A DNA stretch of 64,000 nt, from the NCBI RefSeq assembly GCF_009380165.1, contig NZ_WHUF01000008.1, forward strand, positions 1 through 64,000. The letters are read 5' to 3'. A program made the translations under genes and the position numbers. The notes under the pieces were generated by a model. It ran no database searches and was not told the DNA's origin. It was given only the letters and a program-made list of their open reading frames with translations. The stretch comes from Rugamonas rivuli. Lineage in GTDB: Bacteria > Pseudomonadota > Gammaproteobacteria > Burkholderiales > Burkholderiaceae_D. Of this stretch, positions 1 to 7,966 are shown one piece after another (position 1 is the stretch's first letter; the number at the start of each line of letters is the position of its first letter).

Positions 1-5
1 GTCAA

Positions 6-120
6 TGCCTGATGACCATAGCAAGTTGGTCCCACCCCTTCCCATCCCGAACAGGACCGTGAAACAACTCTGCGCCGATGATAGTGCTGCAACCAGTGTG
101 AAAGTAGGTTATCGTCAGGC
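6..120 (+). rRNA. rrf: 5S ribosomal RNA
   Basis: The terminal helix is visible: GCCTGATGAC near the 5' end pairs with GTTATCGTCAGGC at the 3' end. The internal region with CCCATCCCGAACAGG is the classic bacterial 5S loop B/C segment. The length, about 115 nt, is normal. It is followed at once by a strong terminator, so this is the 3' end of an rRNA operon whose 16S and 23S genes lie outside the window. The exact ends may be off by one or two bases. Confidence 0.95.
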
Positions 121-130
121 TAGTTATTAG

Positions 131-165
131 AAAAACCCCACCAGGTGATCCTGGTGGGGTTTTTC
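131..165 (+). terminator. Rho-independent terminator of the rRNA operon
   Basis: A perfect 15-bp inverted repeat (AAAAACCCCACCAGG / CCTGGTGGGGTTTTT) with a TGAT loop, ending in a T run, sits 10 bases after the 5S gene. The A/T tracts on both sides mean it could work in both directions. Confidence 0.93.
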
Positions 166-248
166 GCATTCTGGCGTGTTTTTTTGTGGCGAAAAGAGGC
201 ATATAAGATACAAGCTAGATTTTGATCTGGGGAAACGAAAGGTGTACC

Positions 249-290
249 ATGTGTTCTTTCGCGCTTGCTTCAGACCTCAATGAAAAATAA
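249..290 (+). CDS. possible 13-codon leader peptide
   Basis: ATG at 249 has a good Shine-Dalgarno (AAAGGTG) and encodes MCSFALASDLNEK before TAA at 288-290. It overlaps, in another frame, the ATG at 280 of the next gene, which has no ribosome binding site of its own. Ribosomes that finish this small frame could therefore restart at 280 (translational coupling). The peptide has no residue bias suggesting amino acid attenuation. This is inference from spacing only; the small frame may be accidental. Confidence 0.3.
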   Translation: MCSFALASDLNEK

Positions 291-1707
291 GACAGCCCCA
301 ACCCCGCTGTACCGTGCCCTGGCGTCCGCCGGCATCGTGGCAACCATCCTTGCGATCACGCCCGCGCGGGCCGACGAGATGGCCGACGTCAGCAAGCTGG
401 CCAAGGCCGGCAAGGTTGTCGAGGCGCTGAACAAGACCAATGAATACCTGAGCAAACACCCTGCCGATCCGCAGATGCGCTTCATGAAAGGCGTGCTGCT
501 GACCGAGCAGAACAAGTCGGACGAGGCGATCGCCGTTTTCACCAAGCTGACCGAGGACTTTAAAGACCTGCCGGAGCCGTACAACAACCTGGCCGTGCTG
601 TACGCGGCCAGCGGCCAGTACGACAAGGCGCGCGTGTCGCTGGAGAAGGCGATCCGCACCAATCCAAGCTATATGACGGCCTACGAGAACCTGGGCGACG
701 TCTACGGCAAGATGGCCAGCCAGGCTTACGACAAGGCCCTGGCGCTGGGCGCGAACAATGCGCCGCCGGCCAAATCCAAGCTGACCTTGCTGCGCAACTT
801 CTCGACCACTACCGGCGCCAAGTTTGCCGTGCCGGATAACGCCGTGCCGGCTGCTGCGCCAGCGCCGCAATTGGCTCAGGCTGCGCCACCGCGTGCCGCC
901 GCCAATGCCGCGCCGCCGCTGATCTCGCAAATTCCTCCGGATACCGGCAAGTCGACCATGCTGCAACGCATACCGGCGCTGTCGGTCACGCCGCCGACGC
1001 CGACGCCGGCACCGGCCGTCAAAGTTGCTGCGGCACCGACGCCAGCTCCAGTACCAGCGCCTGCAGCCAAGGTTGTCGCCGCACCGGCGCCAGTGCCGGC
1101 GCCTACACCCGCAGCGAAAGTTGTCGCTGCACCGGTACCGGTTCCAACACCTGCACCAGTGGTCGCCAAGCCTGTGGCGCCGGCTCCTGCACCGGCACCG
1201 GTCATCGCCAAGGTTGAACCGCCCAAGCCCGCGCCTGCGCCAACTCCAGCGCCAGCGAAAACCGCACCGGTGGTGGTTGCCCAGGCCGAGCCTGCCAAGC
1301 CTGCCAAAGTGGAAGCGTCCAAACCGGCCAAGCCTGAACCCGAAAAAGCCGCCAAGCCGGACACCACCGAACGCGACGCCGTGCTGGCCCAGGTCCATGG
1401 CTGGGCCAAGGCCTGGACCGCGCAGAACGTCGATTCCTACCTGGGCTTTTACAGCCACGAGTTCGAGCCGCCGAAAGGTTTGTCGCGCAAGGCATGGGCT
1501 GATGAGCGCCGCGCTCGTATCGAAGGCAAGGGCCGCATCCGCGTCGAAGTGGGCGGGCCGGAAGTGCTTGTGAACGGCAACACGGCCAAAGTCACCTTCC
1601 GCCAGACCTATGAATCCGACCGTCTCACCGCAAAAAGCCGGAAGACGCTCGTGCTGGTCAAAAATGGTGGAAAATGGCAGATCAAGCAGGAGTCCTCGGG
1701 TAGCTGA
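280..1707 (+). CDS. secreted TPR protein with Pro/Ala-rich repeats and a C-terminal NTF2/SnoaL-like domain
   Basis: Predicted 475-residue exported protein. A signal peptide ends near ARA-DE (about residue 31). Residues about 35-165 form TPR-like helical repeats (for example YNNLAVLYAASGQYDKA and the following AIRTNPSYMTAYENLGDVYG). A long Ala/Pro/Lys linker follows and contains three 16-residue tandem repeats. The last 110 residues (VLAQVHGWAKAWTAQNVDSY to the end) resemble a SnoaL/NTF2-like domain. ATG 280 is chosen because it gives a clean signal peptide; an in-frame TTG lies at 265. The stop overlaps the next start (TGATG), so it forms an operon with the L,D-transpeptidase gene, whose C-terminal domain looks related. 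A periplasmic role in cell-wall assembly is inferred; the biochemical function is unknown. Confidence 0.88.
   Translation: MKNKTAPTPLYRALASAGIVATILAITPARADEMADVSKLAKAGKVVEALNKTNEYLSKHPADPQMRFMKGVLLTEQNKSDEAIAVFTKLTEDFKDLPEPYNNLAVLYAASGQYDKARVSLEKAIRTNPSYMTAYENLGDVYGKMASQAYDKALALGANNAPPAKSKLTLLRNFSTTTGAKFAVPDNAVPAAAPAPQLAQAAPPRAAANAAPPLISQIPPDTGKSTMLQRIPALSVTPPTPTPAPAVKVAAAPTPAPVPAPAAKVVAAPAPVPAPTPAAKVVAAPVPVPTPAPVVAKPVAPAPAPAPVIAKVEPPKPAPAPTPAPAKTAPVVVAQAEPAKPAKVEASKPAKPEPEKAAKPDTTERDAVLAQVHGWAKAWTAQNVDSYLGFYSHEFEPPKGLSRKAWADERRARIEGKGRIRVEVGGPEVLVNGNTAKVTFRQTYESDRLTAKSRKTLVLVKNGGKWQIKQESSGS
1018..1161 (+). repeat. three tandem 48-bp repeats in the Pro/Ala linker
   Basis: Three in-frame 48-bp units start at 1018, 1066 and 1114. 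Each encodes a 16-residue unit of the form (A/V)KV(V/A)AAP-x-P-x-P-x-P(A/V). The units differ at several synonymous and non-synonymous sites, so they are not a recent slippage product. Degenerate Ala/Pro sequence continues to about 1260. The likely role is a flexible or extended spacer reaching across the periplasm or peptidoglycan. Confidence 0.8.
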
Positions 1708-2936
1708 TGTCACACTTTAGATTTTCGAAACACTGGCGGGCAGGTGGTTTGCTGTGCGCGCTCCTTCTCGTCGGATTGGGGGGAGAGGCCAGCTATGCCG
1801 CAAAAAAGCCGTTACGGGCGCCAGTCGTCCGTAAAGCCAACCCGGAAGAGCAGCTCTCCGATATCTACAGGGAGCTGGCCCAGCACAACCTGCGCGAAGC
1901 CCAGCAAAAGGCCGATGCGCTGGTCGCGGCCTATCCCAATTTCCGCCTCGGCCACCTGGTCCGCGGCGATATCCTGCTGATGCACACCCGCGCCGTCACG
2001 GCGCTGGGCGACGCCGCGCCGCAAGGGGCGGAAGGCAAGCTGGCCGATCTGCGCCGCGAGGCCGCCGTGCGCATGCAGGCTGAGCCTGGCAGGCCGTCGC
2101 CGGCCTTGCTGCCGCGCGCGCTGCTGCAGATGCGCAAGGACCAGAAGCACGCGCTGATCGTCGACGCCAAGCACTCGCGCCTGTACCTGTACGAGAACCG
2201 CAACGACCAGATCCGCCTGCTGTCCGACTTCTACGTCAGCCAAGGCAAGCTCGGCATCAACAAGCTGAAGGAAGGCGACATGCGCACGCCGGTGGGCGTG
2301 TACTACATCATCGGCCATCTGCCCGGCGTCAAGCTGCCCGACATGTATGGCAAGGGCGCGCTGCCGCTCGATTATCCGAACGACTGGGACAAGGTGCAGG
2401 GCCGCAGCGGCTCGGGCATCTGGGTGCACGGTACGCCGCCGGAAACCTTCAGCCGTCCGCCGCTGTCGACCGACGGCTGCGTGGTGGTCAGCAACGACGA
2501 CTTGAACACGCTGACGCGCACGGTGGAGATCGGCAAGACGCCCATCCTGATCGGCGATCAGGTGGAGTTCGTCAGCAAGGAGCAGATGGAGCGCGACCTG
2601 CGCGTGGCCAGTGCGCTGGTGGAGACCTGGCGCCGCGATGTCGAGAACCGCGACGAGGCCGGTTTGCGCGCGCTGTATTCGCCGCGCTTCAAATCGGCGG
2701 CCGACGAGGATGTGAGCGCGTGGCTGGACAAGAACCGTTTCCTGCCGGGTGCGAAGAAGATCAGCGTCACCGTCACCGAGCCGAGCTACTTCCGTCAGCC
2801 TAGCCAGGAGGAAGTCATCGTCAGCAATTTCACGCAGCAGATCGTGGTCGGCAAATTCCGCCACGCCGTGCGCAAGAAGCAGTACTGGGCCAAGGAAGGC
2901 AAGAACTGGAAGATCGTCGCCGAATCGAACGTCTAA
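1707..2936 (+). CDS. L,D-transpeptidase (YkuD family) with C-terminal SnoaL-like domain
   Basis: A 409-residue exported enzyme that probably links peptidoglycan stem peptides (3-3 crosslinks) or attaches proteins to peptidoglycan in the periplasm. It has a signal peptide (cleavage near SYA-AK), an N-terminal helical region, and a YkuD domain at about 148-285. The catalytic region is HGTPPETFSRPPLSTDGC, giving H241 and C258; the residues before the cysteine read STDG rather than the usual SHG. A C-terminal domain (about 296-409) ends in KEGKNWKIVAESNV, similar in layout to the end of the preceding gene (NGGKWQIKQESSGS). It starts one base inside the upstream stop (TGATG), so translation is coupled. 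Confidence 0.93.
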   Translation: MSHFRFSKHWRAGGLLCALLLVGLGGEASYAAKKPLRAPVVRKANPEEQLSDIYRELAQHNLREAQQKADALVAAYPNFRLGHLVRGDILLMHTRAVTALGDAAPQGAEGKLADLRREAAVRMQAEPGRPSPALLPRALLQMRKDQKHALIVDAKHSRLYLYENRNDQIRLLSDFYVSQGKLGINKLKEGDMRTPVGVYYIIGHLPGVKLPDMYGKGALPLDYPNDWDKVQGRSGSGIWVHGTPPETFSRPPLSTDGCVVVSNDDLNTLTRTVEIGKTPILIGDQVEFVSKEQMERDLRVASALVETWRRDVENRDEAGLRALYSPRFKSAADEDVSAWLDKNRFLPGAKKISVTVTEPSYFRQPSQEEVIVSNFTQQIVVGKFRHAVRKKQYWAKEGKNWKIVAESNV

Positions 2937-2952
2937 ACGAAGGTATAAAAGA

Positions 2953-2976
2953 AAAGGCCCTGCATGCAGGGCCTTT
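2953..2976. terminator. bidirectional terminator between the L,D-transpeptidase and pagL genes
   Basis: A perfect 24-base palindrome (AAAGGCCCTGCA / TGCAGGGCCTTT) lies between two convergent genes, with A/T runs on both sides. Confidence 0.85.
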
Positions 2977-2981
2977 GTTCA

Positions 2982-3527
2982 TCAGAAGTGGTAAGCCGCT
3001 TTGATTTCGAGGAAGTTGACGCCGGTGTTAGGCTTCTTGTAGCCGCCGTTCGAGAAGTGCTGGATCTTGCCGCCGATTTCCCAGTTGTTGTCGAACACGT
3101 AGCCGATGCCGATGTGATCGCCGAACTGGAAGTGGGTCGACAAACGATAGGTGTCGTTGTCGTACAGCTTGGACAGGCGGTGCACGCCGATGCCGCCTTC
3201 GTAGTACAGGCCCTTCTTGTTGTCGTTCTCAAAGCGGAACACCGGGGTGAAGCCGACGTCCCACAGGCTCGCGGACTTGCCCGAAATATTCTGGTACTGG
3301 CTCTGGTTCCAGAAACCGGCGCTGGCTTCCCAGTAGCCGCTCAAGTGGGTGCCGTTCGATTGGAACCAGCGCGCATTCCAATCCTTGGCGGCGCTGAAAC
3401 GCACCATTTGTACCTTGGCGGCATTGCCGTAGTCGATCGCCACGGAGTCGACCAGCTTGTCGTCGGCATATGCACCCTGCATGGCCATCAGTGCGGCCAC
3501 AGCCGCCATCATTTTTTTCGCGAACAT
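2982..3527 (-). CDS. pagL: lipid A 3-O-deacylase, PagL-like outer membrane protein
   Basis: A 181-residue beta-barrel protein that would remove the 3-linked acyl chain from lipid A in the outer membrane. ATG 3527 is chosen: it has an AAGGAT ribosome site and gives a signal peptide (MFAKKMMAAV to AYA-DD). The active-site signature H157-F-S159-N-G-G is present and the protein ends in aromatic F as expected for a barrel. By spacing from H157/S159, the position of the catalytic acid of Pseudomonas PagL (Glu140) is Asn171 here, with Glu174 three residues later, so the acid of the triad is uncertain. It converges with the upstream gene pair and shares its terminator. Confidence 0.9.
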   Translation of the reverse strand: MFAKKMMAAVAALMAMQGAYADDKLVDSVAIDYGNAAKVQMVRFSAAKDWNARWFQSNGTHLSGYWEASAGFWNQSQYQNISGKSASLWDVGFTPVFRFENDNKKGLYYEGGIGVHRLSKLYDNDTYRLSTHFQFGDHIGIGYVFDNNWEIGGKIQHFSNGGYKKPNTGVNFLEIKAAYHF

Positions 3528-3643
3528 AGTATCCTTGCTAATGTTAATGCTGTATCTCAGTTGTATACGGCTGTCCTGATTGTACCGGGGTTCTGGAAAA
3601 TATTCCGGCGGGGCTGCCATTTTGACTACCTCAGGAGTTGGAA

Positions 3644-4540
3644 TTGTCTACGCAAATTGCCTTTCTCGGTATTGGCTTGATGGGAGATCCGATGGTGCGC
3701 CGCCTGCTGGCGGCCGGCCATGCGGTGACGGTATGGAACCGCACCTATGCCAAGGCCGCCGCGCTGGCCGATGCCGGCGCCCGCGCGGCCGCTGAATTGA
3801 CCGAGGCGGTCCGCAATGCCGACATCGTGATCTCGATGCTGGAGGCTGGCCCTGTTGTCGGCGCGGTGATGCAGGACGCCTTGCCGGCGCTGGCGCCGCG
3901 CGCGCTGTGGGTGGACATGAGTTCGACCCGCCAATCGGAAGCCCAGGAATTCCACGCGCTGCTGACGGCGCAGGGCCGGCGTTTTGTCGATGCGCCGGTG
4001 TCGGGCGGCGTCGGCGGCGCGGCGGCGGGCACGCTGGCCATCATGGCGGGCGGCAGCGCGGAAGACTTCGCCGAGCTGCAGCCGGTGCTGGCGGCCATGG
4101 GCCGGCCGACGCTGGTGGGCCCGGCCGGCAGCGGCCAGGTGGCCAAGCTGTGCAATCAGCTGATCGTCGGTGCCACCATCAACATCGTGGCCGAAGCCTT
4201 GCTGCTGGCGCAGGCTGCCGGCGCCGATCCGGCGGCGATGCGCGCGGCCATACGCGGCGGCTTCGCCGAAAGCAAAATCCTCGATGTGCACGGCCAGCGC
4301 ATGCTGGAGCGGAATTTCGTCGCCGGTGGGCAGGTGAAGACGCAGCTGAAAGATCAGCGCAATATCCTGGCGGCGGCGGAAGCGGCGGGCGTCGCCTTGC
4401 CGGTGACGCAGCTGGTCACGGAGCGCTACCAGGCGCTGGCGGAAACCATCCCGCAGGCCGACCATTCGGCGGCCCTGCTGGGACTGGAGGCTTTGAATCC
4501 GGGCCAGCGCGTCGGCACCGCCCCGGACCGGTTGGCTTAA
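3644..4540 (+). CDS. NAD(P)-dependent beta-hydroxyacid dehydrogenase (3-hydroxyisobutyrate / tartronate semialdehyde reductase type)
   Basis: A 298-residue cytosolic oxidoreductase of the 3-hydroxyisobutyrate dehydrogenase family. The Rossmann motif GIGLMG is at the N-terminus, the substrate motif DAPVSGGVGGAAAGTLAIMA is in the middle, and the catalytic lysine region is GSGQVAKLCNQL. The start is taken as TTG 3644, because AGGAG (3633-3637) lies 6 bases upstream; the in-frame TTG at 3638 would touch that ribosome site. The exact substrate (hydroxyisobutyrate, glycerate, tartronate semialdehyde) cannot be told from sequence. Its stop codon shares bases with the stop of the convergent gene. Confidence 0.88.
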   Translation: MSTQIAFLGIGLMGDPMVRRLLAAGHAVTVWNRTYAKAAALADAGARAAAELTEAVRNADIVISMLEAGPVVGAVMQDALPALAPRALWVDMSSTRQSEAQEFHALLTAQGRRFVDAPVSGGVGGAAAGTLAIMAGGSAEDFAELQPVLAAMGRPTLVGPAGSGQVAKLCNQLIVGATINIVAEALLLAQAAGADPAAMRAAIRGGFAESKILDVHGQRMLERNFVAGGQVKTQLKDQRNILAAAEAAGVALPVTQLVTERYQALAETIPQADHSAALLGLEALNPGQRVGTAPDRLA

Positions 4541-5730
4541 GCAGCGGGCAGCGCCTGCTCGGCCAGGCGCACCCAGAAGCTGGCGCCGATCGGCAGCAGG
4601 TTGTCGTTGAAGTCGTAGCTGCCGTTGTGCAGCACGCATGGGCCGAGGCCGTGGCCGCCGTCGCGGTGCTCGCCCTCGCCGTTGCCGATGAAGACGTAGC
4701 AGCCCGGCTTGGCTTGCAGGAAGAACGCGAAGTCTTCCGCGCCCATGGTCGGCTCGACGTTGTCGTCGACATTGTCCGCACCCACCACCGACTTCATCAC
4801 CTCCACCGCGAACTTGGTTTCGGCCGCGTGGTTGACCAGCGGCGGATAGTTGCGGCGGAACTTGAACTCCACTTCGGCGCCGAAGGCCGCCGCCGTGTGC
4901 TTGGCGATTTCTTCCATGCGCTGCTCGATCATGTCCAGCACCGGCTGGGTGAAGGTGCGCACCGTGCCGACCAGTTCGGCCTCGTCGGGGATCACGTTGG
5001 TGGCGCTGCCGGCATGGATCTGGGTGATCGACAGCACGGCCGTATCCAGCGGGCTCTTCTGGCGGCTGATGATGGTCTGCCAGCTCTGCGCGATCTGCAC
5101 TGCCACCATCACCGGGTCGATACCCTTGTGCGGCTGGGCCGCATGCGCGCCCTTGCCTTTGACGGTGACGTAGAACTCGTTACTGGAGGCCATCATCGGT
5201 CCTTCGACCACGCTCATCGTGCCGGTCGGAGCGCCCGGCCAGTTGTGCATGCCGTAGATCGCATCCATCGGGCATTGCTCGAACAGGCCGTCCTCGATCA
5301 TGCGGCGCGCACCGGCGCCACCTTCTTCGGCCGGCTGGAAAATGAGGTAAACCGTTCCATCGAAATTGCGGTGCGCGGCCAGATGCTTGGCCGCGCCCAG
5401 CAGCATGGCGGTGTGGCCGTCGTGGCCGCAGGCGTGCATCTTGCCGGGATGGCGCGAGGCGTGCGCGAAGGTGTTCACTTCCTGCATCGGCAGCGCGTCC
5501 ATGTCGGCGCGCAGGCCGATGGCGCGCTTGGAATGGCCGCTCTTGATGATGCCGACCACGCCGGTCAGGCCCAGGCCGCGTATTACGGGGATGCCCCATT
5601 CGGCCAGCTTGTCGGCGACGACTTCGGAGGTGCGTTTTTCTTCGTAGCACAGCTCGGGATGGGCGTGCAGGTCACGCCGGATTTGCTGTATTTCAGATTG
5701 AAATGCAATGATGGGATCTACTAGTTTCAT
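4537..5730 (-). CDS. M20D family amidohydrolase (hippurate / N-acyl-amino acid hydrolase type)
   Basis: A 397-residue metal-dependent hydrolase that cleaves N-acyl amino acids or similar amides. Visible motifs: GLRADMDALP, HACGHDGHTAMLLGAA (metal ligands C101 and H103), QPAEEGGAGA (catalytic Glu 135/136), H162 in GMHNWP, and AHAAQPHKGIDP in the dimer domain. ATG 5730 is preferred because it follows GGAG with proper spacing and matches the family length; the open frame runs 42 codons further upstream without homology-like sequence. It has no signal peptide, so it is cytosolic. It ends convergently on the dehydrogenase gene, sharing TTAA. The substrate is unknown. Confidence 0.92.
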   Translation of the reverse strand: MKLVDPIIAFQSEIQQIRRDLHAHPELCYEEKRTSEVVADKLAEWGIPVIRGLGLTGVVGIIKSGHSKRAIGLRADMDALPMQEVNTFAHASRHPGKMHACGHDGHTAMLLGAAKHLAAHRNFDGTVYLIFQPAEEGGAGARRMIEDGLFEQCPMDAIYGMHNWPGAPTGTMSVVEGPMMASSNEFYVTVKGKGAHAAQPHKGIDPVMVAVQIAQSWQTIISRQKSPLDTAVLSITQIHAGSATNVIPDEAELVGTVRTFTQPVLDMIEQRMEEIAKHTAAAFGAEVEFKFRRNYPPLVNHAAETKFAVEVMKSVVGADNVDDNVEPTMGAEDFAFFLQAKPGCYVFIGNGEGEHRDGGHGLGPCVLHNGSYDFNDNLLPIGASFWVRLAEQALPAA

Positions 5731-5878
5731 CTGCTTCTCCAATATCGGGTTCGCTTGCCTTTTGGGCATCGAGATCAGCCATTGTAGCCCTTGTCGTGCA
5801 AACAAATCCAGCGCCGGCGGTATCGTCCCGGTATCGATTACCATACTGCTTTGCATCCACGTTTTTTAGGCGTTTGAC

Positions 5879-7957
5879 ATGACAACGACACAAGTCCGCG
5901 CGACCTGCCCGCATGATTGCCCCGACACCTGCGCGCTGCTGGTGACGGTGGAGGATGGCGTGGCGACCGCCGTCAAGGGCGACCCCGACCATCCGACCAC
6001 CGTCGGCGTGCTGTGCACCAAAGTGGCGCGCTACACCGAGCGCACCTACCATGAGGACCGCCTGCTGCATCCGCTGCGCCGCGTCGGCAAAAAGGGCGAG
6101 GGCAAGTTCGAGCGCATCAGCTGGGACGAGGCGCTGGACACCATCGCAAGCAAGCTCACAGCCATTGCGGCGCGCGCGCCGGAAGCCATCCTGCCGTACA
6201 GCTACTGCGGCACGATGGGGCTGGTGCAGGGCGAGTCGATGTCGTCGCGCTTCTTCAACCAGATCGGCGCTTCGCTGCTGGACCGCACCATCTGCGCGAC
6301 GGCCGGCTTTACCGGCTACAAGTACACGATAGGCGGCTCGATCGGCATCGACATGGAGCAGTTCCAGAACGCCAAGCTGATCATCATCTGGGGCGGCAAT
6401 CCCATCGCCTCCAACCTGCATTTCTGGACGCGCGCGCAGGAAGCCAAGCGCAACGGCGCCAAGCTGATCGCCATCGATCCCTACCGCTCGCTGACGGCCG
6501 AGAAGTGCCACCAGCACATCGCGCTGCTGCCAGGCACCGACGCCGCGCTGGCGCTGGGTCTGATGCATGTGCTGATCGCCGAAGATTTGCTGGACCACGA
6601 CTACATCGCGCAGTACACGCTGGGCTACGAACAATTGAAACAACGCGCAGCCGAGTGGACGCCGGAGCGCACCGCCGAAACCTGCGGCATCAGCGTGGCC
6701 GAGGTGGTCGAGCTGGCGCGCTTGTACGGCTCGATGGCGCGTGCTGGCGAACCGGTGGCGATCCGCACCAACTACGGCGTGCAGCGCGTGCGCGGCGGCG
6801 GCATGTCGGTGCGTAACATGGCTTGCCTGCCGGCGCTGGTGGGCGCTTGGCGCCATCCGGCCGGCGGCATCCAGCTGTCGTCCGGCGGTTCGTTCCCGAC
6901 CAACAAGGCGGCGCTGCAACGGCCGGACCTGCTGAAGAACCAGCCGCGCACCATCAACATGACCACCATCGGCGACGACCTGCTGCGCGCCAGCTCGCCG
7001 GAGTTCGGGCCGGAGGTGGAAGCGGTGATCGTCTACAACGCCAACCCGTTGGCGATCGCGCCGGATTCTGCCAAGGTGATGGCCGGCTTCGCGCGCGAGG
7101 ATTTGTTCACCGTGGTGCTGGAACACTTCCAGACCGACACCGTGGACTACGCCGACATCGTGCTGCCGGCCACCACGCAGCTGGAGCACATCGACACCCA
7201 CACGTCTTACGGCCACCTGTACATGATGGCCAACAACGCCGCCATCGCGCCGATGGGCGAGGCCAAGGCCAACACCGAGATCTTCCGCCTGCTGGCAGCG
7301 CGCATGGGCTTTGACGATCCGTGCTTCCAGGACAGCGACGACCAGCTGGCGGCGATGGCCTTCGATGCGCAGGACGTCCGCGCCGTCAACTTCGATTGGG
7401 AATCGCTGAAGCAGAAGGGCTGGCAAAAACTCAATGTGCCGGATGCACCGTTCGCGCAGGGCGGCTTCCCCACGCCGTCCGGCAAGTGCGAGTTTTATTC
7501 CGCCGCGATGGAGGCCGACGGCCTCGATCCGCTGCCCACGTATCTGCCGCCGTACGAATCGGTGGCCAGCAATCCGGAACTGGCTAAACGGTTTCCGCTG
7601 GCGATGATTTCTCCGCCTGCGCGCAACTTCCTCAACTCCAGCTTCGTCAACGTGAAAAGCCTGCGTTCGGCGGAGGGCGAGCCGCACCTGGACATCCATC
7701 CTGCCGACAGCGCCGCGCGCGGCATCGTCGACGGCGACATGGTCCGCATCTTCAATGACCGCGGCACTTTCATCGCCAAGGCGAGGGTCACGGACAAGGC
7801 GCGGGCGGGCCTCGTTGTAGGCTTGTCAGTATGGTGGAAAAAGCTAGGCAGGGATGGCAAGAACGCCAATGAGGTTACCAGCCAACAGTTGACTGATATG
7901 GGCCGCGCGCCAACTTTTTACGATACACTGGTACAAGTCGAAAGAGTCGCTGCTTGA
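5879..7957 (+). CDS. molybdopterin-dependent oxidoreductase with N-terminal [4Fe-4S] site
   Basis: A 692-residue enzyme of the DMSO-reductase/formate-dehydrogenase superfamily. Four cysteines (C10, C14, C18, C46, in CPHDCPDTC and later GVLCTK) would bind a [4Fe-4S] cluster. Molybdopterin-binding regions include IIIWGGNPIASNLHFW, DPYRSLTAEKC and the C-terminal domain around SAEGEPHLDIHPADSAARG. There is no Tat signal, so it is cytoplasmic. No partner electron-transfer or membrane subunit is adjacent, so it probably works as a stand-alone reductase or dehydrogenase; the substrate is not predictable. It is divergent from the M20D gene across 148 bp and followed closely by the lipoprotein peptidase gene. 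Confidence 0.9.
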   Translation: MTTTQVRATCPHDCPDTCALLVTVEDGVATAVKGDPDHPTTVGVLCTKVARYTERTYHEDRLLHPLRRVGKKGEGKFERISWDEALDTIASKLTAIAARAPEAILPYSYCGTMGLVQGESMSSRFFNQIGASLLDRTICATAGFTGYKYTIGGSIGIDMEQFQNAKLIIIWGGNPIASNLHFWTRAQEAKRNGAKLIAIDPYRSLTAEKCHQHIALLPGTDAALALGLMHVLIAEDLLDHDYIAQYTLGYEQLKQRAAEWTPERTAETCGISVAEVVELARLYGSMARAGEPVAIRTNYGVQRVRGGGMSVRNMACLPALVGAWRHPAGGIQLSSGGSFPTNKAALQRPDLLKNQPRTINMTTIGDDLLRASSPEFGPEVEAVIVYNANPLAIAPDSAKVMAGFAREDLFTVVLEHFQTDTVDYADIVLPATTQLEHIDTHTSYGHLYMMANNAAIAPMGEAKANTEIFRLLAARMGFDDPCFQDSDDQLAAMAFDAQDVRAVNFDWESLKQKGWQKLNVPDAPFAQGGFPTPSGKCEFYSAAMEADGLDPLPTYLPPYESVASNPELAKRFPLAMISPPARNFLNSSFVNVKSLRSAEGEPHLDIHPADSAARGIVDGDMVRIFNDRGTFIAKARVTDKARAGLVVGLSVWWKKLGRDGKNANEVTSQQLTDMGRAPTFYDTLVQVERVAA

Positions 7958-7966
7958 AGGTAATGT

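Noticed and set aside
2..202. 66-codon minus-strand frame over the 5S gene
   Set aside because: It lies across an rRNA gene and its terminator.
1018..1161. tandem repeats considered as a CRISPR or slippage repeat
   Set aside because: The units are 48 bp, in frame, adjacent without spacers and diverged; they encode a protein linker.
277..1713. 478-codon minus-strand frame opposite the TPR gene
   Set aside because: It has arginine-rich low-complexity content, no ribosome site, and lies opposite a gene with signal peptide and domains.
3907..5724. 605-codon plus-strand frame across the dehydrogenase and M20D genes
   Set aside because: It runs through two well-supported genes in other frames or on the other strand and has no recognisable domain.
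5693..7699. 668-codon minus-strand frame
   Set aside because: It is the shadow of the molybdopterin oxidoreductase gene, which has a clear cluster motif and cofactor sites.
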